From assembly GCA_038501785.1 (NCBI GenBank), contig JBAMJR010000089.1, positions 674,001-738,000 of the forward strand: 64,000 nt of DNA, read 5' to 3'. Shown in pieces: positions 1 through 35,250 of this stretch. The notes under the pieces were generated by a model, which did no database searches, was not told the DNA's origin, and worked only from the letters and a program-made list of their open reading frames with translations. The stretch is from Myoxocephalus aenaeus (Eukaryota > Chordata > Actinopteri > Perciformes > Cottidae). Numbering within the stretch: position 1 is the first letter of the stretch; every line of letters begins with the position of its first letter. The translations under genes and the position numbers were made by a program.

Positions 1-2231
1 ACACTTTCCACATTGAATCTACATGGGGATAAATACATTACACATATTAAACTTGTAGAAAACCTGTAATGCATGAAAGTTAACAATATTTGATTACTAA
101 TGTTATTCCTTGAATTTCACTCCAGGTTATCTACAGATTATCCACCACAACTCAGAATGTCTGTTTATGTCTCAAAACATTAAGTCTCACCCAAACAGCA
201 TCAACAGAACTTTTGGGCAGGTCCTCAGTTCCACAGAAGGAACAAAGCTCATCCTTTGAAACTGGAAATAAATACAAGTATATTATTGTCAAGTTTGTAT
301 AAATTAAGAAAAATATTCATTTAATATTTTGAACAAAACCTGATCCTTTCAGAATTTCTTCAGCCACGTCTCTTCTTAGCTTTTGAAGAGATTGTTTTGA
401 TGAGTCGATGTGAAATGTCTGCGGAATGTTTGGAAATTCCATCACCGTCATCTTGGCCATCTGTACGAATGGAAAAACAACACACCTTGTATGAATTTAC
501 ATAGTAAAACAGCATTTTGTTTAATCTATCAGGAAGACAACAAGTTGCATTAAATAACCTGCATGACAAAGATCCCACAACTGGTGTCATCTTTCTGGCA
601 GGTGTGGCTTATCTGGCCAGGCTGCCACTTGATGTTAACCCAGTCCTCCTTTCCAAGTGTGTTCCGGCGCATCTTGAAATACTCTCTGCAGGATGAAAGG
701 AAAATAATTTTGGTTTACTTACTTTGTGGCTTTACTAAAGGTGTGTATAACATATCTAGTTCCCATAATCTCATTAATATTACCCAAATCTGTGGCCAGC
801 CTTTCTGGAGTCCTCAACTTCATTTGACCCTTGCAGTGGATCAACCACAAATATGCGGTTTGAAAGGGCATGAAGATACTGTTTTAAGAAGTAATATATT
901 GTTAAAGCATGCCATCTTTCAATTTTACCAAAAACAACAGCAACAATGATAAAATAATGTTTTATTTATGTAAAACTGCAAAATCACAACGACAGTTGTA
1001 TATGTATTCTACAAAAGATAATCACAAGTGTGAGTAAATAAAGGAACAAAACATTTTAAATACGCATATTTTAACATTGTATTTGATAGTACTGAATGAC
1101 TTCAAGTCAGATTTGTTGAATGTGAGTTCCACAATATGGGGTCATACTCAATCAAAGAAGACTCAACTTGTTAGAGTAGCAGTAGGGTCTACCAATGGGA
1201 TCCTGTTTGATGATTCAAGTGCTTTGTTTGCCCAATATTTGTATATTTTTTTCATTAAGATAGGGATGACGACCATGGAGACATTTAAAACTAAAAGAAC
1301 AATCTTAAAATCAATCCACATGCATGTACAAAATGCAGCTGCATTAGATACAAATATCAGGATCCTAAATCTGTCACTGTCTGTAAATCTATTAATGACA
1401 ATTTCTTTAAAATTACATTAACTTGTATTCAAACTTGTATTAAATATTAATGTAGATTTAGTTGTATTTACTTGATTGTAGGTTGTTATAAATCTTTAAA
1501 GCAATTTTAAGATTGATAACCTTAAAATACACAAACCATGACCCATATGAATGCTGTAAAGGCACATAGCGCGATATGAGCAGCTGTCATTCCACCAGAC
1601 ATTGCCCATAAGTCTTTCCTCGGACCTCTGTTTCCTTTTTTTACTCTTCCCATTGTCTTCAAAAGGCCTATCACCTATGAAAAAGGGGACAGACAAAGCT
1701 AGAACATTTGTTCAAGATAAAGTTTTTGAAGTAAAATCTTTTGGTAGTTAAATCAAAAAAGGTGGCCCTATAGGTAAATCAACAGTAGGCACTTTAAACA
1801 TACAATATATAACCATCAATACCTAACTAAGAGCTAAAAAACAATACAAATTTGCTATTTTACAAAACTAAATATTTCTTTCAATACAGGCATATTAAAG
1901 ATACATGCTGCCATGTTGTGAAAAGTCCCTCTCCCACCCCACAAACATACCTGCCCATGTACACCCACCCACATAGTGTGGTATGCATATAAAAATGTAT
2001 TAACATTTCAGTTAATTAAATATGCACAAGAACTAGCTACAAATGTATGTTAGAGTCTCAACAGGTATACAATCATAGCTCAACTAACTATGTAATTTCT
2101 ACATTGAAAAGACAATAAAAATAAATGATGACTTACATATAACCATGGATCTGGAGTGTAGGCACATTGGCAAAGGAATCCAAACGCATTAGGTATTTAA
2201 ATATGTCTTTCCCAGTCATTGTGGTTTGCAT
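1..2231 (-). CDS. Ulp1/SENP-like cysteine protease gene, partial (runs off left edge)
   Basis: This is a split minus-strand gene. The well supported coding exons are 784-878, 559-685, 340-460 and 191-261, which join in consistent phase. Two tentative 5' exons lie at 2137-2231 and 1537-1667. The joined C-terminal part reads through a FVVDP motif (catalytic Asp), then a Trp-rich stretch, then HTCQKDDTSCGIFV, which has the Q-x5-C-G arrangement of the C48 (Ulp1/SENP) protease active site. About 65 residues later a CSFCG segment begins, probably the start of a zinc-binding (PHD-like) module that continues beyond base 1. The family removes SUMO or related modifiers from proteins; many teleost copies are uncharacterised and some may come from transposons. 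The exon carrying the catalytic His was not found, so the model is incomplete or the gene is decayed. The domain call is firm; the product name is open. Confidence 0.6.
191..261 (-). CDS. Protease gene exon with CxxC, start of a possible PHD finger
   Basis: This is a 71-nt minus-strand exon between a TTTCCAG acceptor and a GTGAGA donor (190-189). In the joined frame it reads VSKDELCSFCGTEDLPKSSV and ends in DAVW. A Cys-x2-Cys followed some 15 residues later by a Trp at an exon edge is how a PHD finger could begin, but the rest would lie left of the window. The frame and splice sites are convincing; the PHD label is an inference. Confidence 0.5.
340..460 (-). CDS. Protease C-terminal helical exon
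   Basis: The exon starts after a TACAG acceptor (463-461) and ends at a GT donor (339-338). Its 121 nt give MAKMTVMEFPNIPQTFHIDS, then a basic/acidic helix ending in EEILKGS plus one base. The spacing after the SCG nucleophile and the Met-Ala-Lys helix fit the C-terminal helix of the protease fold. Another frame is also open here (76 codons on the minus strand, 590-360), but it breaks the joined reading frame. Confidence 0.6.
559..685 (-). CDS. Protease exon with catalytic Gln and Cys
   Basis: This exon lies between a CTGCAG acceptor (AG at 687-686) and a GT donor (558-557). It is 127 nt long: one base finishes the previous codon, followed by 42 whole codons. It reads EYFKMRRNTLGKEDW, then NIKWQPGQISHTCQKDDTSCG and ends IFVMQ. 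The Gln, five residues, then Cys-Gly pattern is the oxyanion-hole Gln and nucleophile Cys of Ulp1/SENP proteases. This is the strongest single piece of evidence for the family. Confidence 0.7.
784..878 (-). CDS. Protease exon with catalytic Asp (FVVDP)
   Basis: On the minus strand the exon follows a CAG acceptor (881-879) and ends at a GT donor (783-782). It is 95 nt long and leaves two bases of a Gly codon, which the first base of the next exon completes. It reads YLHALSNRIFVVDPLQGSN and continues to a HRFG end. The hydrophobic strand followed by Asp-Pro matches the catalytic Asp region of Ulp1-type proteases, where the preceding HW motif would normally lie just upstream. No such motif is in this exon. 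Confidence 0.65.
1537..1667 (-). CDS. Tentative second exon, Lys/Arg-rich
   Basis: If spliced from the 2137 donor to the AG at 1669-1668, the frame continues MPFEDNGKSKKRKQRSEERL, then GNVWWNDSCSYRAM and on to a possible GTTTGT donor at 1536. The basic stretch KSKKRKQR could be a nuclear localisation signal. A second frame in the same bases is also open, so the call is uncertain. The end phase (one base) would need another exon before 878. Confidence 0.25.
2137..2231 (-). CDS. Tentative first coding exon of the minus-strand gene
   Basis: An ATG at 2231-2229 opens 31 codons (MQTTMTGKDIFKYLMRLDSF onward, ending QIHGY) plus two bases, and stops exactly at a consensus GTAAGT donor (2136-2131). 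Just upstream on this strand (plus 2285-2345) are two CCAAT boxes, as expected for a promoter. I do not recognise the peptide. The donor is strong, but linkage to the protease exons depends on intervening exons that I could not place. Confidence 0.35.
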
Positions 2232-2462
2232 TGAAGACTGACAAACTGAAAGATCACTGCAGATGGAGCTTAATTGAAAGTTGCTCCTGATTGGCTAGTG
2301 ACTTAGTCACTCTCTGCATCCTTCATTTAATTGGTTATGGGGCTGATGGCCATGCGGAAGCCATGAGCTGATCTAATAGTAACCATTTAAATGCCAGGTG
2401 AAACTACACTGAATACATGGAAAGTTATTGAATGTTCTTTCCAATAAAAATGTACTATAATT
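2232..2462 (-). promoter_or_regulatory. Likely promoter of the minus-strand gene
   Basis: The region upstream of the 2231 ATG holds ATTGG at about 2290 and 2331 on the plus strand, which is CCAAT on the gene's strand. It also holds the near palindrome GTGACTTAGTCAC (about 2299), which resembles an AP-1/bZIP site. No TATA box is obvious. The segment is bounded on the far side by the tandem array. Confidence 0.35.
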
Positions 2463-4901
2463 GATGTAGGACATGATTTTTGTCTTTTTAAACTTTATTA
2501 CTGTGACGCTATTGAATATTAATTGCATTAAATATTAATAAATATTAATAAAAAATCAGAGAAATCACATTTCTTCAAAAGGACAACTGTAGTACACCAA
2601 TGGGGAGCCCATTGATGCAGGACATGATTTTTGTCTTTTTAAACTTTATTAATGTGACTCTATTGAATATTAATTGCATTAAATATTAATTAAATATTAA
2701 TAAAAACTCATAGAAATCATATTTCTTCAAAAGGACAACTGTAGTACATCAAGGGGGAGCCCATTGATGCAGGACATGATTTTTGTCTTTTTAAACTTTA
2801 TTAATGTGACTCTATTAAATATTAATTGCATTACATATTAATAAATATTAATAAAAAATCAGAGAAATCATATTTCTTCAAAAGGACAACTGTAGTACAT
2901 CAAGGGGGAGCCCATTGATGCAGGACATGATTTTTGTCTTTTTAAACTTTATTAATGTGACTCTATTGAATATTAATTGCATTACATATTAATAAATATT
3001 AATAAAAAATCAGAGAAATCACATTTCTTCAAAAGGACAACTGTAGTACACCAATGGGGAGCCCATTGATGCAGGACATGATTTTTGTCTTTTTAAACTT
3101 TATTAATGTGACTCTATTGAATATTAATTGCATTAAATATTAATTAAATATTAATAAAAACTCATAGAAATCATATTTCTTCAAAAGGACAACTGTAGTA
3201 CATCAAGGGGGAGCCCATTGATGCAGGACATGATTTTTGTCTTTTTAAACTTTATTAATGTGACTCTATTAAATATTAATTGCATTACATATTAATAAAT
3301 ATTAATAAAAAATCAGAGAAATCATATTTCTTCAAAAGGACAACTGTAGTACATCAAGGGGGAGCCCATTGATGCAGGACATGATTTTTGTCTTTTTAAA
3401 CTTTATTAATGTGACTCTATTGAATATTAATTGCATTACATATTAATAAATATTAATAAAAAATCAGAGAAATCACATTTCTTCAAAAGGACAACTGTAG
3501 TACACCAATGGGGAGCCCATTGATGCAGGACATGATTTTTGTCTTTTTAAACTTTATTAATGTGACTCTATTGAATATTAATTGCATTAAATATTAATTA
3601 AATATTAATAAAAACTCATAGAAATCATATTTCTTCAAAAGGACAACTGTAGTACATCAAGGGGGAGCCCATTGATGCAGGACATGATTTTTGTCTTTTT
3701 AAACTTTATTAATGTGACTCTATTGAATATTAATTGCATTACATATTAATAAATATTAATAAAAACTCATAGAAATCATATTTCTTCAAAAGGACAACTG
3801 TAGTACACCAAGGGGGAGCACATTGATGCAGGACATGATTTTTTTGTTTTTAAACTTCATTACTGTGACGCTATTGAATATTAATTGCATTAAATATTAA
3901 TTAAATATTAATAAAAACTCATAGAAATCACATTTCTTCAAAAGGACAACTGTAGTACACCAATGGGGAGCCCATTGATGCAGGACATGATTTTTGTCTT
4001 TTTAAACTTTATTAATGTGACTCTATTGAATATTAATTGCATTAAATATTAATTAAATATTAATAAAAACTCATAGAAATCATATTTCTTCAAAAGGACA
4101 ACTGTAGTACATCAAGGGGGAGCCCATTGATGCAGGACATGATTTTTGTCTTTTTAAACTTTATTAATGTGACTCTATTGAATATTAATTGCATTACATA
4201 TTAATAAATATTAATAAAAAATCAGAGAAATCATATTTCTTCAAAAGGACAACTGTAGTACATCAAGGGGGAGCCCATTGATGCAGGACATGATTTTTGT
4301 CTTTTTAAACTTTATTACTGTGACGCTATTGAATATTAATTGCATTAAATATTAATAAATATTAATAAAAACTCATAGAAATCATATTTCTTCAAAAGGA
4401 CAACTGTAGTACAACAAGGGGGAGCCCATTGATGCAGGACATGATTTTTGTCTTTTTAAACTTTATTACTGTGACGCTATTGAATATTAATTGCATTAAA
4501 TATTAATAAATATTAATAAAAACTCAGAGAAATCACATTTCTTCAAAAGGACAACTGTAGTACACCAAGGGGGAGCCCATTGATGCAGGACATGATTTTT
4601 TTGTTTTTAAACTTCATCACTATGACGCTATTGAATATTAATTGCATTAAATATTAATTAAATATTAATAAAAACTCATAGAAATCATATTTCTTCAAAA
4701 GGACAACTGTAGTACAACAAGGGGGAGCCCATTGATGCAGGACATGATTTGTGTCTTTTAAAACTTTATTAATGTGACTCTATTGAATATTAATTGCAAT
4801 TAAATATTAATAAATATTAATAAAAACTCAGAGAAATCATATTTCTTCAAAAGGACAACTGTAGTACACCAAGGGGGAGCCCATTGATGTAGGACATGGT
4901 T
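2463..4901. repeat. 151/152-bp AT-rich satellite array, 16 copies
   Basis: Monomers begin with GATGCAGGACATGATTTTTG at 2614, 2766, 2917, 3068, 3220, 3371, 3522, 3674, 3825, 3977, 4129, 4280, 4431, 4582 and 4734. The first copy (2463) and the terminal partial copy (4886) carry GATGTAGG instead. Each unit has a T-rich start, several AATATTAAT blocks and a GC-richer end. That end can fold: CAATGGG-GAG-CCCATTG in some copies, CATCAA...TTGATG in others. Unit length alternates between 151 and 152 with presence of an extra base in the ATTAATTAAATATT block. Bases 2614-3067 and 3068-3521 appear identical by eye, a three-monomer higher-order unit. Confidence 0.95.
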
Positions 4902-5352
4902 TTGGTAATGCTACAATTCATAATAGTGAAGTAATTTAATATTTTTGTAGTATGTATTTTCTGCATTGCACTTTGCAGACGGTCCCTGCGCCCCTGTGCG
5001 CACTCGTCTCACAGCCGGCTGCACATAGAGAACAATGTTATCCGTACAGCTCGGAGAACGACCCGTTCTTGTAAAATGAAGGTTGTAGCTTGTTGTCTGC
5101 ATCACTACGATTACAGAGAGGTGTCGTTTGTGTTTTAACACCGTTTAGCAGAAGAGTTATTGATCCGGGAAGTCCGAATCTGTGAATCTCTTTCCAACTT
5201 TACCGGACTCTCGCAGTCACGCCAGTACGCGGAAGCAAAACAGGTACACGACACGAGCGCTGGTGCTCACGCTGCTGCTGTCAGTTCATTTCTTCTTATT
5301 AAAACTCTTTTTTGGCCCACCTGATTGTGTCCGCTTCACCAGACTGCTACAG
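4902..5352 (+). promoter_or_regulatory. ENDOV promoter and 5' leader
   Basis: After the AT-rich array the base composition becomes richer in GC with several CG dinucleotides (for example around 4985-5060 and 5160-5260), as at many vertebrate promoters. The leader then runs to the ENDOV ATG at 5353. The frame of that ATG stays open upstream to a stop at 5161-5163 but contains no earlier ATG. The transcription start cannot be fixed from sequence alone. Confidence 0.4.
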
Positions 5353-32568
<27,216 letters not shown>

Positions 32569-32582
32569 TGCAAAGAAATTAG

Positions 32583-32588
32583 GTAAGT
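32583..32588 (+). promoter_or_regulatory. Consensus splice donor after the ENDOV stop codon
   Basis: AATTAG|GTAAGT matches the donor consensus and lies 14 bases past the TGA. Either the 3' UTR is spliced or the exon is sometimes joined elsewhere. The distance is below the roughly 50-nt limit for decay of the message. Confidence 0.4.
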
Positions 32589-32781
32589 GACAAAATACAC
32601 CCTACACGTGTGGGTTCTCACACTTCGAACACAAATAACTTGTTTTAGTGGTACCTTCGCACATAGTGAGAGGGTTGATTTACACAGGCTTAAAATAGGC
32701 TTAAATGTCACAGCGTCAAAGTGACTCATCGAGGAATTTCCCCAAATCCTAAAGTAAAGCCACATTTGTTGGTAGAAAGCC

Positions 32782-33330
32782 TAATCATTCTCATCTAATT
32801 TGCTGTGTAAATTAAGCAAATGCATTGCAGAGGAGGATAAACACTCTGCTACCTTCAGAAAACTGAAGATTGTTTCCATAAAATGAATTGTCTCTCCTTT
32901 CTGCCTTATTAGCTCGATCACAGTAGGGGCAGAGGAAAGATCGAAAAGTTTAAATCAAACCAGTGAAATTAAAGTCATACATTACAAACACTGTATAGGC
33001 CCTACACAGCACAGGTCTTAATCATTCTCATCCAATTTGCTGTTAAAATTAAGCAAATTTCTTTGTAGAGGAGGATTAACATTCCGGTAACTTAAGAAAA
33101 CTGAAGATTGTTTCAGGATTTGCCACCAAAATAACTGTCTCTAAATGTCTTATTTCTGTCTGATTAGCTTGATCATACAGAGGAAAGATCAACAAGTTTA
33201 GATCAAAAGGTTTAAATCAAGCCTGTGAAATTAGACTCCATCCATCCATTATCAGCCGCTTGGTCGGGTCGCGGTGGCAGCAGGTTCAGCAGACTCATAC
33301 ATTACAAGCACTGTGTAGCCTACTCAGGTC
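32782..33330. repeat. Diverged tandem duplication (about 240-bp unit)
   Basis: The segment starting CTAATCATTCTCATCTAATT (32781) recurs as TTAATCATTCTCATCCAATT (about 33019), and the shared order continues through AGGAGGAT, GAAAACTGAAGATTGTTTC, CAGAGGAAAGATC and TCATACATTACAA. The second copy is interrupted by a 53-bp insertion (33238-33290). The left copy runs to about 33015. Confidence 0.8.
33238..33290 (-). mobile_element. 53-bp LINE 3'-end insertion with 5-bp TSD
   Basis: The insertion sits in the second unit of a tandem duplication, so the empty site can be read in the first unit (AAAGTCATACATTAC). It is flanked by AGACT (33233-33237 and 33291-33295). Read on the minus strand it ends in ATGGATGGATGG and contains CCACCGCGACCCGACC, matching the 3' end type of the GATG-tailed LINE at 38227-38934. 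Confidence 0.75.
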
Positions 33331-33812
33331 CTAATCTCTGTGAGGACATGTATCACCTTTCAGAAGGGAGGTCAGAGGTCAGCAAGTGAGCAACAGACTT
33401 GTAGCTGGTTGGGATTCATTTGCTTGTTCAGAGGTGGGAGCTTGGACCAAGGCTTCCTGTTTGGATGTGATGGTACACACCTCCATCCTGCTGCAGCAGA
33501 GGGGGAAGTTTAGGAGGTGAGCCAAGGACGCCTGAGGTTAAGCAGAGACACACAGGCAGAAAGAGAGATGGAACAGTGATGTGATAAAAAGCCTTTGATC
33601 CTGTGATTCTCATCTGAAATAACAGGCTTCGACCCTACCTTCCTCATTACAGATCAAAGCTGCAGACCGTTTGCACACTCAGATGCTTCGAAAAACTCAA
33701 TCATCTTCAATGCAAAATATTTCCAAAGTTGCAGAGAATTGTACATTCAGAATCAAAGTGCAGCAGCTCACACTCACAGTTTTGTTCACAGTTGCTCACA
33801 CGCAGGCTCACG

Positions 33813-33815
<3 letters not shown>

Positions 33816-33890
<75 letters not shown>
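33816..33890. repeat. (GT)n microsatellite
   Basis: About 37 GT units. Open frames of poly Cys-Val or Thr-His here are artefacts. Confidence 0.98.
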
Positions 33891-33891
<1 letters not shown>

Positions 33892-34260
33892 ACTCTCACA
33901 TCCCTCAGCGTACCCCACCGGGAAACAAAATGGGATGTCCGTGTTCATCCACTCGGAAGCTTCCTGAAGGGGTGAATCCTCTGAGCGCACTCCGCTCTTT
34001 GATCAGCCTCTCTACAAAGAGACTGAGACAGGGAGGGAGGCTTTGTGCTGAGTAAGCAGGGCTGTAGCAGGTTCCTCTAGGCCTTAACCCAGCTTTACCC
34101 TCTCACTCACTCAACAGGCTGCAGGGACATTCGATCGGACGCACTGTACTTTGCAGCTAGATCTGGTGTACCATACACTTCCGTCATGTGATCTCTCAAT
34201 GTATGTGATAACAGGACCATATCAGAAAGACAGATTGGTTGAACATTTGGTGGGTACAAT

Positions 34261-34353
34261 CAGTGGCGGTTTTGGGCACGGGCGAACCGGGCAGCCGCCC
34301 GGGGCGGCACTTTTTCATGACACGTGGGGGGCGGCATGATCACTTACCACTTA

Positions 34354-34388
<35 letters not shown>

Positions 34389-34504
34389 TCTGGGCCGCGA
34401 AGCGGTTTTCCATTATCTATCATATCACTGTGTGGGGAATTGGCAGATTGGCGCCCCCTGTGGCTGCGGGCGACCCTGCTTGCTGGGGGGGTGCCGTCTG
34501 CGGG

Positions 34505-34539
<35 letters not shown>

Positions 34540-34603
34540 GGGGGGGGGCGCCTCTGGGTCTCCCGGGGGGATCCACTGTGGGCTATAGAGCGATACTCTA
34601 ATG
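34261..34603 (+). mobile_element. hAT-like element fragment (CAGTGGCGG end)
   Basis: The sequence starts CAGTGGCGGTTTTGGGC and continues with GGGCAGCCGCCCGGGGCGGC, a left end I know from fish hAT-type repeats. It contains an (AT)n run (34357-34386) and a GT/G run (34507-34550). No right terminal repeat (CCGCCACTG) was found; it is cut by the next element at 34604. Confidence 0.55.
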
Positions 34604-35120
34604 CAGCGGTCCCCAACCTTTTTTGAGCCACGGACCGGTTTTGTGTCAGACAATATTTTCGCGGACCGGCCTTCACGGTGTGGGCGCAAAATATGACGTA
34701 ATACGACCGGCATAAAGACAATTATAAAGTGCATAAAGATACAACTCACCATTACGCTGCATTAGTGAGAGCCCTGAGCTTGTTTCTCTGCTACGAGCCG
34801 GTCCCGTCTCGGGGTGACGGGAGAAAAAGACCGATGTGTGTTTATATCCAGTCTACTGACTCTACTCCGTAACTTAAACCTTTAGGTGCACTCTGTAACT
34901 TCATTAAAACCCGCTTCACAAAGACAGGATGTTGAAATGGAGGCAGGGTTTCAGAGCTTTTTTGTCGATCTCAGTAACTCTGCCTTGACTTTAATCCAGA
35001 ACACCGAGTTGTAACGGACTTTTAAGTTTAATTTTTGTATCACGTAACCTCTTGACATGTGTCAAGATGTTACGTTTGAGGCTACGCACAGACGGATGTA
35101 TCCGGTCTTTTTTCAAAATA
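34604..35120 (+). mobile_element. hAT-like element (CAGCGGTCCCCAACC end), copy 1, right end missing
   Basis: Begins CAGCGGTCCCCAACC, then GAGCCACGGACCGGTTTTGT. It shares with a second copy at 44940-45460 the ordered blocks AAGACAGGATGTTGAAATGG, CTTGACATGTGTCAAGA and CACAGACGGATGTAT, then AATAAAACAT. No inverted right end was seen. Confidence 0.65.
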
Positions 35121-35140
35121 AAACATTTTCCACTGTAATA

Positions 35141-35250
35141 GTGACCATGCCGTAGTAGTGATCATAGTGTAGTAGTGATCATGCTGTAGTAGTGATAATA
35201 TGGTAGATGTGACAACGCTCTAGTAGTGTAGTGATCATACTTTAGTAAAG
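35141..35250. repeat. Minisatellite, GTAGTAGTGATCAT unit
   Basis: Variants of a 15-18-base unit (GTAGTAGTGATCATGCT) repeat about six times directly after the hAT-like fragment. Confidence 0.75.

Noticed and set aside
563..949. 128-codon plus-strand open frame over the protease exons
   Set aside because: It is the shadow of the minus-strand exons, crosses their splice sites and shows no domain.
1190..1240. Missing catalytic His exon of the protease (a HW codon pair on the minus strand near 1192)
   Set aside because: The frame meets a stop immediately after Trp and the nearby GT would give the wrong phase for the exon at 878.
2463..4901. CRISPR array
   Set aside because: The units are directly tandem with no unique spacers, and the genome is that of an animal.
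5182..5352. In-frame 57-residue hydrophobic extension upstream of the ENDOV ATG
   Set aside because: The frame opens with GTG at 5182 and has no ATG before 5353, so it is leader sequence rather than a signal peptide.
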